A DNA stretch of 32,131 nt from an uncultured Ruminobacter sp. (GCA_902764345.1 CACWVT010000020.1:1-32131), one strand, 5' to 3'; counted from the stretch's first letter, positions 17,978 through 27,818 are shown. Made by a program: numbers and translations. Notes: a model not told the origin generated them from the letters alone.

Positions 17978-18700
17978 TTAAGCTTCAGCAGCTTCTTCCT
18001 TGGCACTTGCGGTAGCAGCAGCTTCACGAGCTTCGTTAACGGTTGCAGCTACGGCACTGAGGTAAAGGTTGATGGCACGAATGGCATCATCATTACCAGG
18101 AACTACATAGTTAACCTGATCTGGGTTTGAATTGGTATCAACAACTGCAACTACAGGAATACCGAGCTTGTTAGCTTCCTTGATTGCAATGTGTTCAACT
18201 TCAGCGTCGATTACAAACAGAACATCAGGTAAACCGCCCATATCCTTGATACCGCCAAGGCTCTTTTCAAGCTTAGCCATATCACGGGTACGTTCAAGAG
18301 CTTCCTTCTTGGTAAGCTTGTCAAAAGTACCGTCGGTAGCCTGAGTTTCGAGTTCCTTAAGACGCTTAATTGACTGTCTTACGGTCTTCCAGTTGGTAAG
18401 CATACCGCCTAACCAACGATGGTTAACGTAGAACTGACCGCACTGAGAAGCAAATTCCTTAACCTGTTCAGAAGCAGCGCGCTTGGTACCGACGAATAAT
18501 ACCTTACCCTTATCTGCAGCCTTCTTGCTGATGAAGTTTAAAGCATCGTTGAAGAGAGCTTCGGTCTTGTCGAGGTTGATGATATGTACACCATTACGTG
18601 AACCGTAAATGTACTGCTTCATCTTAGGATTCCAGTAGCGGGTCTGGTGACCGAAATGTACACCAGCTTCGAACATTTCGTTAATTGAAACTTTAGCCAT
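17978..18700 (-). CDS. rpsB: 30S ribosomal protein S2
   Basis: S2 is a small-subunit protein needed for S1 binding and for 30S assembly. The 240-residue product (E. coli 241) opens with [20 protein letters not shown] and [17 protein letters not shown], the family signature. [18 protein letters not shown], the [18 protein letters not shown] block and [26 protein letters not shown] follow, with an Ala/Glu-rich tail. AAGGA lies about 10 nt before ATG 18700. A strong promoter and a leader of about 155 nt precede it, and map is divergent. S2 is known to repress its own operon through the leader in E. coli; the leader here is long enough for that. Confidence 0.98.
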   Translation of the reverse strand: MAKVSINEMFEAGVHFGHQTRYWNPKMKQYIYGSRNGVHIINLDKTEALFNDALNFISKKAADKGKVLFVGTKRAASEQVKEFASQCGQFYVNHRWLGGMLTNWKTVRQSIKRLKELETQATDGTFDKLTKKEALERTRDMAKLEKSLGGIKDMGGLPDVLFVIDAEVEHIAIKEANKLGIPVVAVVDTNSNPDQVNYVVPGNDDAIRAINLYLSAVAATVNEAREAAATASAKEEAAEA

Positions 18701-18854
18701 TTTATTAATTTCCTTATGGGGTTATTCCTCCACCGAACGGGAATGTGAACTGATAACAGCACCCCCACATTTACCTTTTTTATATCCGGTGTGTGTATTA
18801 GACAAAAAAACCTCCGGCACCTGCCGGGCTTTTTATACAATTTGAATAAAAAGC
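18701..18854 (-). promoter_or_regulatory. Structured rpsB leader, candidate S2 autoregulatory RNA
   Basis: A start point near 18854 gives a leader of about 155 nt. It opens with a G+C stem (CCGGC with GCCGG, 18827-18814) followed almost at once by seven T (18810-18804), which looks like an intrinsic terminator or attenuator. Nearer the gene, GTTATC (18757-18752) and GGGG (near 18765) can pair with ATAACCCC (18725-18718). That encloses a TTCAC/GTGGA stem just ahead of the ribosome site. E. coli rpsB has a conserved S2-binding leader of similar length. I infer equivalence from position and folding, not from an alignment. Confidence 0.45.
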
Positions 18855-18860
18855 GTGCAG

Positions 18861-18890
18861 ATTATACATTATTACGTTCATGTATTTCAA
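18861..18890 (-). promoter_or_regulatory. Sigma-70 promoter of rpsB-tsf
   Basis: On the minus strand TTGAAA (18890-18885) is followed by an 18-nt spacer and a perfect TATAAT (18866-18861), with GC-containing CTGCACGC just downstream. It lies about 160 bp ahead of rpsB and is the best match to consensus in the divergent region. Confidence 0.75.
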
Positions 18891-19072
18891 TATTTTTTAT
18901 TATATGACACAGTGATGTACAAACCTTCCCAAAAGCCTGCAGGCATCTATTCCAAAAGCCCACGAAAAATTTCCGTTCTTCTGCTTTTTCGCTGTTCAAT
19001 GACAATCATTGATGCGTGTATTTAAAGATAATAATTTTCATTATTCCAAATAAGAAAAACAATCCGTCACTC

Positions 19073-19084
19073 CAATGGTATAAT
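19073..19084 (+). promoter_or_regulatory. Candidate map promoter (-10 element)
   Basis: CCAATGG is followed by TATAAT at 19079-19084, a perfect -10 with a partial extended -10 (TGG). The -35 position (around 19055-19061) is A-rich and poor. A start near 19091 would give map a leader of about 95 nt. It lies between rpsB and map and points toward map. Confidence 0.45.
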
Positions 19085-19186
19085 ACGGCCGTGGATTTTA
19101 TTAACAGCCCGGAAGAAAAGTGTCCCCGCAAGACATGTCAGAAGGCTGAAAGTTTTTATCAGGTATTTATCAGTTAAGATGAAATT

Positions 19187-19990
19187 ATGGCCAGTAACAT
19201 TATCATAAAAACCCCTGAGCAGATTGAAAAACTCAGGGTTGCAGGAAAGATCGCAGCCGAAGTTTTGGAAATGATTGAGCCTCATGTTCAGGCCGGAATC
19301 ACCACCGAGGAACTGGATGACATAATGCTCAGATTCATAGAAGACGACAAACAGTCGATTTCGGCATGTCTGGGATACCACGGTTATCCAAAGTGCACCT
19401 GCATCTCAGTTAATGAAGTTGTGTGCCACGGTATTCCGGGAAAACACAAGCTTCACAACGGCGACATCGTAAACATTGACGTAACCGTAATCAAGGACGG
19501 CTTTCATGGAGATACCAGCAAAATGTTTATAGTAGGCCAGACATCTCCAAGAAATCATCAGTTGGTAAAAGTTACCCAGAACTGCCTCTATGAAGCCATC
19601 CGAGCCATGGGACCAGGCAAGAATCTGACTGAAGTAGGCAGGGTTATAGAGGGCATTGCCAAAAAAGAAGGATTTTCTATCGTCCGAGACTACTGCGGTC
19701 ACGGCATCGGCGAAGGGTTCCATGAAGAACCGCAGGTCGTTCATTACTATCCGAATCCGTACAGCCTGATTCTCAAGCCGGGAATGGTGTTTACCATTGA
19801 ACCGATGCTGAATGCCGGAACATGGAGAGTTAAGGTTAACCGCAAGGACGGATGGACTGTAACAACTGCCGACAAACAGCCGTCAGCCCAATTCGAGCAC
19901 ACCATAGTGATAACTGAAACCGGGTGCGAAGTCCTGACATTACGACAGGAAGAGGAAGAAACACTGGGACGCTACATAACGGCAAAATAA
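19187..19990 (+). CDS. map: Methionine aminopeptidase, type I
   Basis: Map removes the N-terminal methionine from new proteins with small second residues. The product has 267 residues (E. coli 264). All five metal ligands of the pita-bread fold are visible: Asp98 (NIDVT), Asp109 (HGDTSKMF), His172 (CGHGIG), Glu205 (TIEPML) and Glu236 (FEHT). His81 and His179 match the substrate-contacting histidines of the E. coli enzyme. It is divergent from rpsB, which is the standard arrangement, and shares a strong bidirectional hairpin with the convergent glnD. Only a weak AAGA-type ribosome site precedes the ATG. Confidence 0.97.
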   Translation: MASNIIIKTPEQIEKLRVAGKIAAEVLEMIEPHVQAGITTEELDDIMLRFIEDDKQSISACLGYHGYPKCTCISVNEVVCHGIPGKHKLHNGDIVNIDVTVIKDGFHGDTSKMFIVGQTSPRNHQLVKVTQNCLYEAIRAMGPGKNLTEVGRVIEGIAKKEGFSIVRDYCGHGIGEGFHEEPQVVHYYPNPYSLILKPGMVFTIEPMLNAGTWRVKVNRKDGWTVTTADKQPSAQFEHTIVITETGCEVLTLRQEEEETLGRYITAK

Positions 19991-20020
19991 CCGTTCAGTA
20001 AATTTCAAAGAAGCTACAGA

Positions 20021-20060
20021 GCCGTAAAACACCCAACCAAAGTGTTTTACGGCTTCTTTT
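20021..20060 (+). terminator. Terminator between convergent map and glnD
   Basis: GCCGTAAAACAC (20021-20032) and GTGTTTTACGGC (20042-20053) form a perfect 12-bp stem with a 9-nt loop, followed by TTCTTTT. The T-run serves map on the plus strand. On the minus strand the hairpin follows the glnD stop but the T-tract there is broken, so it would be a weaker stop for glnD. Confidence 0.85.
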
Positions 20061-20071
20061 ATCGTTACGCT

Positions 20072-22693
20072 CTACAGTTCACCGCTCTGTGAATCAAGAC
20101 GTGATACCAGCTGTTCCCGCAGTGATTCTCGGCATTCGGCAGATATGGCCATTCCGTTCTTATCGGTCACGGAAAAGAAGTCATCAGCCCTCTCACCTGT
20201 TGTAGTAATTTTGGCAGCATGAATTATCAGCTCATTCTCGCTGAAAACCTGGGCAATTTTCGCCAGAAGTCCGGGAATATCCAGTGTGGTGATCTCAAAT
20301 GAAGTCACGGCAGCGTTACCGTCATCAAGAAAGGTTATCGTCGTCGGATGCCTGAACTGTTTCAGACGCTGCGGCATCGGTTTAATCCTGGAAGGAATAA
20401 ATTCCTCTGCGGCAAGGGCCGTGGACAGAGCCTTTCTGATGGCGGGAATTCTGTCAAAATCAATCTGACTGTCATTGTTGTCCACAAATGTGAAGGTATC
20501 CAGGGCATAATTATTGCCGGTATTTGAAATAATGGAAGCCAGCACGTTAAGATTTTTTTCCGCCAGCACACCGGTTACCCTGGCAAACAGACCATTACTG
20601 TTTTTGGCGTACACAAAAAGCTCTGTACCGTTTGTAGACTTATTCTGTCCGAACAGAATCAGAGGACTGTCGTCACCGGAATGGTTAATGATATTCTGCG
20701 TATGCCAGGCTATCTGCTCCGGCTGATATCTTATAAAGTACTCAGCTCCGAGATTAGTCCATATTTTGAATATCTCCAGAGGATTGTTACCCATTGCCGT
20801 GAGAACTTCCATTGCTCTTTTCTGATTCTCCCTCACATGAAGATTCAAATCAGGCGGATTCTCCAGCCCCTTGCGGAGAGCATCCCTTGTAGCAAAATAC
20901 AGGGTTCTCAACAGCGTGTCTTTGTAGCTGTTCCATTCCGTATCATTCGTTCCGCATATATCGGCCACGGTAAGACAGTAGAGATAGTTAAGAAGATTCT
21001 CATCACCTACGCGTCTTGCAAACTCAGCAACCACTTCCGGTGATGAAATATCTCTTCTCTGCGCCACAATTGACATGTACAGATGATTGCGCACAACCCA
21101 GGCAACCAGCTTACTTTCATAGCGGTTATATCCGTGAAGCTGACAGAAATAAAGAGCCTCAGGAGCCCCGAGTTCAGCGTGGTGTCCCCCCTGCCCCTTG
21201 GCGATGTCATGGAACAGAGCCGCTATAAACAGAAGTTCAGGCATGGACAGATGGCTGTATATCTGACGGAAAAGACTGAATTCGGAATTTCTCTCATGGG
21301 TAAATCTGTAAATATTCCTCAGTACCCTCATGGTATGCTCATCCACGGTGTAGGCATGGAACATGTCAAACTGCATGAGCCCCACTATCTTTTCCCAATG
21401 AGGCATGTATAGGGACAGAATATGATGCTTATGCATTATCGGCAGTGCCACTACAAGAGCCCTCGGCTGTCTGATTATTTTTTTGAAGGTTTCACGGCAC
21501 TCCAGTCTTTCATACAGGTAATAGTTTATGCTTCGTCTGGCATTCCTTAGGTATCTTATGCAGTTTACGTGAATCCCCGTCAGCTCCTCCCTTTCCGTCA
21601 GAATAAGAAAAAGCTCGAGAATAATCTGAGGACGGGTTACAAATATCTTTGGATCTATTACATCGATAAGGTTATCGCGAAAAAGAAAATACTGGTTAAA
21701 GATTTTCCCCTCAATCACTTTTTCAGGAAAGATCTTCTCATACATAAGCTGCATGGCAATTTCATTAAGCTCAACAACTCTGTGAAGGGTCTGGTAGAAT
21801 CTTTTCATGAGAGTTTCAACCGGCGTATTTCCATCCCCGGTATAGCCGAGGTAGGTTGCCACCTTCTGCTGTCTGTCAAAGGTAAGTCTGTTATCCGGCT
21901 TACTGATTGACAGGTGAAGGGCAAATCTTATTCTCCACAGAAAATCCTGACATTCCTTTAATTCAAGATATTCCATACGGGTCAGGACACCGTTCGTATA
22001 CAGTTCCCTAAGCCCGGTAATGCCGAACCCTTTGTGAGCTATCCAAAGAATATTCTGAATATCCCTAAGGCCCCCGGGATTATTCTTCAGATCTGGCTCC
22101 AGTTTATAGATTGTGTCGTTGTGAGAAGAATGTCTGGCATTCTGCTCAGCCATTTTTGTCCTGTAGAATTCACGTATAGGCCAGAACACGTCAGACTCAA
22201 CCCGTTCCTTAAACAGTCCGTAGGTTTCCTCGGATCCGGCAAGAAAACGTGATTCCAGATAATTGGTGGCAATTGTTACATCCTTTGCACCTTCCTCAAA
22301 GCACTCCTCAAGAGTGCGGACGGACTGTCCGATGTCAAGCCGCAAGTCCCAGAGAAGGCTGGTAAACTCGGAAATTCTTTCATTAAGTTCAGCAGTTATG
22401 GGAAATCTGCTGATAAGAAGGATATCTATATCGGAATGAGGCTGTAAATCGGCTCGTCCGTACCCTCCGACCGCAACCAGACAGAGACTGCTGAATCCCT
22501 CGAAACCGAACTGACGGAAAAGCCTGCGCATAAGTTCGTCAATAAAGGAGGATCTGTTAAGAACCAGCTCATTAACGGTAACACCGGCAAAGAAGGCTTC
22601 CTTCATGTCATCAAACTGACGGGCAATGGCTTCACGCCCGTTCTGCATGTTAATTTCAGTTTCCGGCCAAAAACCGGTATTCCCGTCATTCAT
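20072..22693 (-). CDS. glnD: Bifunctional PII uridylyltransferase/uridylyl-removing enzyme
   Basis: GlnD senses glutamine and adds or removes UMP on the PII protein, setting glutamine synthetase activity and Ntr gene expression. The product has 873 residues (E. coli 890). Domains in order: nucleotidyltransferase with VGGYGRADLQPHSDIDIL (Asp88 and Asp90 as metal ligands), the GlnD linker region with NNPGGLRDIQ, an HD hydrolase domain with LFHDIAKG (His495, Asp496), then two ACT domains starting near residues 690 and 797 (LFVYAKNSNGLFARVTGVL; TTLDIPGLLAKIAQVF). AGGA lies 9 nt before ATG 22693. In E. coli and Vibrio glnD runs in the same direction as map. Here it faces map, so the gene is inverted relative to them. 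Confidence 0.97.
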   Translation of the reverse strand: MNDGNTGFWPETEINMQNGREAIARQFDDMKEAFFAGVTVNELVLNRSSFIDELMRRLFRQFGFEGFSSLCLVAVGGYGRADLQPHSDIDILLISRFPITAELNERISEFTSLLWDLRLDIGQSVRTLEECFEEGAKDVTIATNYLESRFLAGSEETYGLFKERVESDVFWPIREFYRTKMAEQNARHSSHNDTIYKLEPDLKNNPGGLRDIQNILWIAHKGFGITGLRELYTNGVLTRMEYLELKECQDFLWRIRFALHLSISKPDNRLTFDRQQKVATYLGYTGDGNTPVETLMKRFYQTLHRVVELNEIAMQLMYEKIFPEKVIEGKIFNQYFLFRDNLIDVIDPKIFVTRPQIILELFLILTEREELTGIHVNCIRYLRNARRSINYYLYERLECRETFKKIIRQPRALVVALPIMHKHHILSLYMPHWEKIVGLMQFDMFHAYTVDEHTMRVLRNIYRFTHERNSEFSLFRQIYSHLSMPELLFIAALFHDIAKGQGGHHAELGAPEALYFCQLHGYNRYESKLVAWVVRNHLYMSIVAQRRDISSPEVVAEFARRVGDENLLNYLYCLTVADICGTNDTEWNSYKDTLLRTLYFATRDALRKGLENPPDLNLHVRENQKRAMEVLTAMGNNPLEIFKIWTNLGAEYFIRYQPEQIAWHTQNIINHSGDDSPLILFGQNKSTNGTELFVYAKNSNGLFARVTGVLAEKNLNVLASIISNTGNNYALDTFTFVDNNDSQIDFDRIPAIRKALSTALAAEEFIPSRIKPMPQRLKQFRHPTTITFLDDGNAAVTSFEITTLDIPGLLAKIAQVFSENELIIHAAKITTTGERADDFFSVTDKNGMAISAECRESLREQLVSRLDSQSGEL

Positions 22694-22757
22694 AATTTAA
22701 ATCCTGTTCACCACTGATTATTGTTTTCATTTCTTAAGCGAACATGCGCTCATATTC

Positions 22758-22838
22758 ATCCAAGTTACATTACTTATTGTTATCTCTACAAAATTCATGC
22801 CTGTTCATAGACTGTAACGTACTTGGATCGGCATCCAA
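22758..22838. repeat. Inverted repeat pair upstream of glnD
   Basis: ATCCAAGTTACATTAC (22758-22773) is mirrored by GTAACGTACTTGGAT (22814-22828), one mismatch and one gap, across 40 bp. A second ATCCAA (22833-22838) forms a tight palindrome TTGGAT-CGGC-ATCCAA with the end of the right arm. It lies 65-145 bp ahead of glnD, where a promoter or operator could be. I found no convincing -35/-10 pair for glnD in this stretch. It could equally be the end of a small decayed element. Confidence 0.45.
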
Positions 22839-22866
22839 CATCCGCAGACGGCAGAACATTGAATAA

Positions 22867-23013
22867 GAAAATTGTATACCAAATTTTAAATATTACTCAC
22901 GTACACGGCACAAAACTCCGCAAGAAATTAATCTAGCGCATAAAAACGGGCTTAATACCGAACTCCAGAAATTCGCCAAGCTTAAAGCACACGCAGAAAA
23001 GACTGTTGACTAG
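22867..23013 (+). pseudogene. Possible remnant of a coding sequence
   Basis: An open frame of 48 codons runs from just after a TAA (22864-22866) to TAG at 23011-23013 with no ATG. Its last part, NGLNTELQKFAKLKAHAEKT, looks protein-like, but I do not recognise a family. It lies in a 552-bp stretch without intact genes between glnD and nqrF, next to an inverted repeat. It may be the decayed end of a transposase or other lost gene. It could also be chance, so confidence is low. The rest of the gap (23014-23177) is AT-rich and shows nothing I can name. Confidence 0.2.
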
Positions 23014-23177
23014 CGCCATACAGCAATTCAGTACCTGTAATACGGAGTGGCAAATATATTTATATTATTGAAGAAAACTAAAGCATTGCTTTTGCATACC
23101 GGAATGAAGAGTACCACTTCACACAGTAACGATAGCTGACTTCTCCGGGGCTAACGGCAATTTAATGAAAACCTAAC

Positions 23178-23213
23178 AAAAAGCCTCCGCTCCTATTGGA
23201 AGCGAAGGCTTTT
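23178..23213 (-). terminator. Terminator of the nqr operon
   Basis: On the minus strand AGCCTTCGCT and AGCGGAGGCT form a 10-bp stem with one G-U pair, extended by CC/GG across an AATA loop, and TTTTTG follows. It starts 33 bp past the nqrF stop. A-rich and T-rich flanks would let it act in both directions. Confidence 0.88.
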
Positions 23214-23245
23214 CAGTTACATGCTTAACATGTCAGCTGTCGGAA

Positions 23246-24472
23246 TTAACCGCCGAAGTTATCCAGAAGGATGTTTTCGTCTTCAACACCGAGGCTGTGG
23301 AGCATGTCAATGGTTGACTTGGTCATCATTGGAGGACCGCACATATAGAATTCACAGTCTTCAGGAGCCTTATGATTCTTAAGATAGTTTTCATAAAGAA
23401 CATTGTGGATAAATCCGGTGTAACCTGTCCAGTTATCCTCAGGCTGTGCATCACTTAAGGCAATATGCCAGGTGAAGTTAGGATGTTCCTTTGCCAGCTG
23501 ATCAAATTCTTCCTGATAGAATACTTCCTTGAGTGAACGTGCACCATACCAGAAGCTGATCTTACGGTTTGTCTTGATTCTCTTGAGCTGGTCAAAGATA
23601 TGTGAACGCATTGGAGCCATACCTGCACCACCGCCGACGAATACCATTTCAGCATCAGTTTCCTTGGCGAAGAATTCACCGAACGGACCGGAAATGGTTA
23701 CCTTGTCACCTGGCTTTAAAGACCAGATGTATGAAGACATCTGTCCAGGAGGAAGGGTAAGATCACGAAGAGGCGGAGTTGCAATTCTCACGTTCAGCAT
23801 GATAAGACCCTTTTCTTCAGGATATGAAGCCATGGAGTATGCACGCAGAATGTGGGTATCAACCTTGGAAACCAGATCACGAAGCTTAAACTTATCCCAG
23901 TCATTAAGATACTTTTCAGGAATATCAAAATCACGGTAGTTTACGGTATGAGGCTCAGCTTCAATCTGAATGTAACCGCCAGCTCTGAAAGGAACTTCTT
24001 CACCTTCAGGAATCTGAAGACGGAGTTCCTTAATGAAGGTGGCCACATTGTTATTGGAGATAACGGTACAGGTCCACTTCTTAACACCGAAAACTGAAGC
24101 AGGAAGTTCAATTTCCATATCCTGACGAACACCGACCTGACACGCAAGTCTCCAGCCTTCGCGAACCTCACGCTTGGTCAGATGACCGAGTTCGGTAGGA
24201 AGAACATCACCACCGCCCTTGGTAACCTTACAACGGCACTGACCGCAGGCACCGCCACCGCCACATGCTGATGGCACGAAAATTCCCTGACTGGCAAGAG
24301 CCGTTAACAGCTTGTCACCTGCCGGAACCTTTATTGCCTTTTCAGGATCGCCATTAATACCGATGGTTACATCACCGCTGTTTACCATGAAGTGCTTGGC
24401 AACCAGAATAGCCAGTACCAGACCCAACACGATAAGGATAAATAAACCAACACCATATAATACGGTTATCAT
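23246..24472 (-). CDS. nqrF: Na+-NQR subunit F, NADH-oxidising FAD/[2Fe-2S] subunit
   Basis: NqrF accepts electrons from NADH through FAD and passes them to a 2Fe-2S centre. It has 408 residues, the same as V. cholerae. A single N-terminal membrane helix ([20 protein letters not shown]) anchors it. The ferredoxin domain ligands Cys70, Cys76, Cys79 and Cys111 fall at the V. cholerae positions ([21 protein letters not shown]). FAD binding is shown by RAYSMASYP. The NADH domain has [15 protein letters not shown] and the C-terminal block [10 protein letters not shown]. It is the last gene of the operon, 15 nt after nqrE, and is followed by a terminator. The usual following genes apbE and nqrM are absent here. 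Confidence 0.98.
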   Translation of the reverse strand: MITVLYGVGLFILIVLGLVLAILVAKHFMVNSGDVTIGINGDPEKAIKVPAGDKLLTALASQGIFVPSACGGGGACGQCRCKVTKGGGDVLPTELGHLTKREVREGWRLACQVGVRQDMEIELPASVFGVKKWTCTVISNNNVATFIKELRLQIPEGEEVPFRAGGYIQIEAEPHTVNYRDFDIPEKYLNDWDKFKLRDLVSKVDTHILRAYSMASYPEEKGLIMLNVRIATPPLRDLTLPPGQMSSYIWSLKPGDKVTISGPFGEFFAKETDAEMVFVGGGAGMAPMRSHIFDQLKRIKTNRKISFWYGARSLKEVFYQEEFDQLAKEHPNFTWHIALSDAQPEDNWTGYTGFIHNVLYENYLKNHKAPEDCEFYMCGPPMMTKSTIDMLHSLGVEDENILLDNFGG

Positions 24473-24487
24473 TTAACTTTATCCCCC

Positions 24488-25081
24488 TTAAAGCTTAATA
24501 CCAGAGAAAGACATAAAGCCTAAGGCAATAAGTCCCGCAGTTATAAACACGATACCTAAACCGTTAAGACCGTTAGGAGTATGAGCATACTTAAGTTTTT
24601 CACGGACTGCAGCCAGCAGAATCAGGGCAATGGCCCATGAAGTACCGGAACCGACACCGTAAACCACGGATTCCGTAAAGTTGTACTCACGCTGTACCAT
24701 GAATGATACACCACCGAAAATAGCACAGTTTACGGTAATCAGAGGAAGGAAAATACCCAAAGCGGAATAAAGGCTTGGCACGTACTTATCCAGAAACATT
24801 TCCAGAATCTGAACCAGTGCGGCAATTACACCGATATAGGTAATAAAACCTAAGAATGATAAATCAATACCAGGCTGAATGGCATTAGGCTTCAATACGT
24901 ATGTGTATACGAGATTGTTAACCGGAACGGCAATGGTCTGAACGACAATTACCGCAATACCCAAGCCGATGGCTGTCTTAACCTTCTTGGACACAGCCAG
25001 GAAGGTACACATGCCCAGAAAGAAACTGAGAGCAAGGTTTTCTATAAAGACAGACTTTATAAATAAATTAAGTAAATCCAT
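24488..25081 (-). CDS. nqrE: Na+-NQR subunit E
   Basis: NqrE is a membrane subunit of the Na+-translocating NADH:quinone reductase. It has 197 residues and about six hydrophobic helices. Together with NqrD it holds an intramembrane 2Fe-2S centre; Cys25 (LGMCTFLAV) and Cys119 (TVNCAIFG) correspond to V. cholerae Cys26 and Cys120. NqrD and NqrE are inverted-topology homologues, and the TVNCAIFGG segment parallels TNCIVMGR of NqrD. The start overlaps the nqrD stop by one base (TAATG), so the two are translationally coupled. Confidence 0.97.
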   Translation of the reverse strand: MDLLNLFIKSVFIENLALSFFLGMCTFLAVSKKVKTAIGLGIAVIVVQTIAVPVNNLVYTYVLKPNAIQPGIDLSFLGFITYIGVIAALVQILEMFLDKYVPSLYSALGIFLPLITVNCAIFGGVSFMVQREYNFTESVVYGVGSGTSWAIALILLAAVREKLKYAHTPNGLNGLGIVFITAGLIALGFMSFSGIKL

Positions 25082-25737
25082 TATGAAGCATCCTTACGTG
25101 ATGTGTCGTACTCAGGCTTGGTATTAATCTTGTAAACCTGATTGGTTAACCAGATTAACAGGCCGATTAAGAAGAATGCGCAAGGAGGCATGAGCATGAA
25201 ACCGTTAGGTACATACCAGCCGCCGTCATTTACGGTCTTTAACAGAGTGATGTCGAACCACTTACCTGAACCGAACAGTTCGCGAACAGTACCGAGGAAG
25301 CAGAGAATAATACCATATCCGATACCGTTACCGAGACCGTCGAGGAAAGACAATACAGGCGGATACTTCATGGCGAATGCCTCAGCACGTCCCATAACTA
25401 TACAGTTGGTAATAATCAGACCCACGAACACTGACAGCTGCTTTGAAAGATCATAGCTGAATGCTTTCAGTAACTGGTCAACAATGATAACCAGTGAAGC
25501 GATAACGGTCATCTGGGCGATGATTCTCACACTGTTAGGGATATACTTGCGGATTGAAGAAATAATCAAGTTAGAGAATGCAGTTACGAAAGTTAATGCA
25601 AGACTCATAACGAGAGCAGTCTTCATGTTTGAGGATACTGCCAGAGATGAACAGATACCGAGTACCTGAATCATTACCGGATTATCCTTAATCAAAGGTC
25701 TTGTAAAAACCTCTTTTGCAGAAGGTAAATCACTCAT
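25081..25737 (-). CDS. nqrD: Na+-NQR subunit D
   Basis: NqrD pairs with NqrE in the membrane core and shares its 2Fe-2S centre. It has 218 residues (V. cholerae 210) and about six membrane helices. Cys29 ([10 protein letters not shown]) and Cys112 ([13 protein letters not shown]) match the V. cholerae ligands exactly. The conserved [13 protein letters not shown] and LFGSGKWF segments are present. The extra residues are a polar C-terminal tail ([14 protein letters not shown]). One-base overlaps join it to both nqrC and nqrE. Confidence 0.97.
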   Translation of the reverse strand: MSDLPSAKEVFTRPLIKDNPVMIQVLGICSSLAVSSNMKTALVMSLALTFVTAFSNLIISSIRKYIPNSVRIIAQMTVIASLVIIVDQLLKAFSYDLSKQLSVFVGLIITNCIVMGRAEAFAMKYPPVLSFLDGLGNGIGYGIILCFLGTVRELFGSGKWFDITLLKTVNDGGWYVPNGFMLMPPCAFFLIGLLIWLTNQVYKINTKPEYDTSRKDAS

Positions 25738-26552
25738 TATTTCACCTCTTTATTCTTGAACTGCTTTAATAACGGTGCATATACCTCTTCAAACCAGTAC
25801 TTAACGGAGTTATTAACACCGTCGCTGGTAAGGGTGGCGCCGGAAATGGCATCAACCTGGTACTGACTGTTACCGTCAGCATTTTTCTTAACTGCAAACT
25901 GATAGCTGCTGTTCTCATCGTAAAGCTTCTTGGAAATCCACTTTGCGGTGTAGTTAGGATTGGTAACTTCCGCACCGAGACCTGCAGTTTCACCCTGATT
26001 GTAATACTTAAGGCCCTGAATGGTTGAACCATCGGCACCTACGGCAAGATAACCGTACATGGTAGACCATAAGCCCTGACCATAGAACGGAAGCACAATC
26101 TGGGTAACTGATTTGTCTTCAGCCTTTACAAGATATACTGGCATGTACTTGGCATGAGTCTTGATGCCTGCAAAATCCTTGGCAGAGTCGATGTCAGCGT
26201 TATGACCAGGAAGCTTGGCTTCGGATACGAAATTATAAGAACCGGCACAGTCTGACACGGACTTATTGTCATCGCAACCTACAGCCTTTTTAACTTCTTC
26301 AGCATTTAAGAATCTGTTGGATTCAAGGTCAAGAAGTCTGGCTTCAATCTTGGAATTAAATAATTCGGTAATGTCCCTACCACTGTAATCAATACCTGCA
26401 GCCTCAAGTACGCTCTTCATGCGGTCAACATTGATTTCCTTTTCCTGTAAAGGCTTAAGGATAACAACGGCAAGACACACAAGAACGGAACATACGAAGC
26501 ACAATAAACCAATTACAGTGAATGTTCTCAATGTACTATCTTTGTTAGCCAT
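25737..26552 (-). CDS. nqrC: Na+-NQR subunit C, covalent FMN subunit
   Basis: NqrC carries a covalently bound FMN on the periplasmic side of the complex. It has 271 residues. One N-terminal membrane helix ([22 protein letters not shown]) is followed by a soluble FMN-binding domain. The flavinylation motif [11 protein letters not shown] places FMN on Thr240. The conserved block [14 protein letters not shown] with [13 protein letters not shown] is typical. Attachment needs the flavin transferase ApbE, whose gene is not in the window. It starts 6 nt after nqrB and overlaps nqrD by one base. Confidence 0.97.
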   Translation of the reverse strand: MANKDSTLRTFTVIGLLCFVCSVLVCLAVVILKPLQEKEINVDRMKSVLEAAGIDYSGRDITELFNSKIEARLLDLESNRFLNAEEVKKAVGCDDNKSVSDCAGSYNFVSEAKLPGHNADIDSAKDFAGIKTHAKYMPVYLVKAEDKSVTQIVLPFYGQGLWSTMYGYLAVGADGSTIQGLKYYNQGETAGLGAEVTNPNYTAKWISKKLYDENSSYQFAVKKNADGNSQYQVDAISGATLTSDGVNNSVKYWFEEVYAPLLKQFKNKEVK

Positions 26553-26558
26553 TTCTTT

Positions 26559-27815
26559 TTACACTCCCTGTACGAACTTAGGTTTAGCCGCAATGCGCTT
26601 ACGACGGTTAATATTGAACTGTGATACACAGTAGTCAAATAACGGAGCCCAGCAGTTGGCAAAGAGAATTGCCAGCATCACGCCTTCAGGGTATGCAGGA
26701 TTCAGTACACGAATCGTTACAACCATTGCACCGATAAGGATACCGTAGATCCACTTACCCTTTGATGTGAAAGCGGAAGATACAGGGTCGGTAGCCATAA
26801 AGAAGATACCGAAAGCAAAACCGCCAATGATAATGTGTTCGTAGAAGTTCATCTTCAGCATGAGATTGGTTGTCTCAGGAGATACGAAAGTATTGCAGAT
26901 AACAGTCATTGCAACAAGACCGATAAAACCTCCGACAACAATGCGCCATGAAGCAACACCCATCCAAAGAAGAATAATGCCGCCGATAAGAATGCCTAAG
27001 GTTGAACCTTCACCGATACATCCAGGAAGATTTCCGAGGAACGCATCAAGGTGGGACACAGGCAGATTACCGTTCTTTGAGAAGTAGCTGAGGGCTGTAG
27101 CACCGGTATAACCGTCAACAGGAACCCATACGGCATCACCTGAAATCTGTGCAGGATAAGCAAAGAACAGGAACGCACGGCCAACAAGTGCCGGATTCAT
27201 GAAGTTACGGCCGGTACCGCCAAACACTTCCTTACCAATGATAACACCGAAGGTGATACCTAAAGCCACCTGCCATAAAGGAATGGTAGGAGGAACAATA
27301 AGGGCAAAGAAAAGTGAAGTAACAAAAAGACCTTCATTTACTTCATGCTTGCGGACGATACAGAACAGAATTTCCCAAAATGCACCGACACCGAATGATA
27401 CGGCATAAATAGGCAGGAAGAAAATTGCTCCGATGAGCATCTTACTGTAAATTCCCGCATCCTGTTCCAGAGAACCGCCAAGCAGCTGCACCAGCGCATA
27501 ATGCCAGTCGGCACTGAAAAGGCTGAATGATGTTGAGGTGTATCTGATAAAATCAGCACTTGATGCTATTGCATTAATGGTCTGATTACCAACGTTATAC
27601 CATCCCCAGAACATGCATGGGAACACTGCAAAAAACACCATAATCATCATACGCTTGAAATCAATGAAGTCACGTACGTGAGTAGTGGTGTTGTGGGTAA
27701 CTACGCCAGGAGTATAAAAGAAAGTTGAAGTACCTTCAAATAAAGGATAAAACTTCTCCAACTTACCGCCCTTCGCAAAGAGAGGTTCAAGCTTGTTAAT
27801 AATTGAAAGAATCAT
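26559..27815 (-). CDS. nqrB: Na+-NQR subunit B, Na+ channel and covalent FMN subunit
   Basis: NqrB is the large membrane subunit forming the Na+ pathway and the site of quinone and riboflavin interaction. It has 418 residues (V. cholerae 415) and about ten helices. The flavinylation motif [10 protein letters not shown] places FMN on Thr240, close to Thr236 in V. cholerae. [22 protein letters not shown] and [20 protein letters not shown] are family hallmarks, and [23 protein letters not shown] lies near the end. It starts 3 nt after nqrA. Confidence 0.97.
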   Translation of the reverse strand: MILSIINKLEPLFAKGGKLEKFYPLFEGTSTFFYTPGVVTHNTTTHVRDFIDFKRMMIMVFFAVFPCMFWGWYNVGNQTINAIASSADFIRYTSTSFSLFSADWHYALVQLLGGSLEQDAGIYSKMLIGAIFFLPIYAVSFGVGAFWEILFCIVRKHEVNEGLFVTSLFFALIVPPTIPLWQVALGITFGVIIGKEVFGGTGRNFMNPALVGRAFLFFAYPAQISGDAVWVPVDGYTGATALSYFSKNGNLPVSHLDAFLGNLPGCIGEGSTLGILIGGIILLWMGVASWRIVVGGFIGLVAMTVICNTFVSPETTNLMLKMNFYEHIIIGGFAFGIFFMATDPVSSAFTSKGKWIYGILIGAMVVTIRVLNPAYPEGVMLAILFANCWAPLFDYCVSQFNINRRKRIAAKPKFVQGV

Positions 27816-27818
27816 CTG

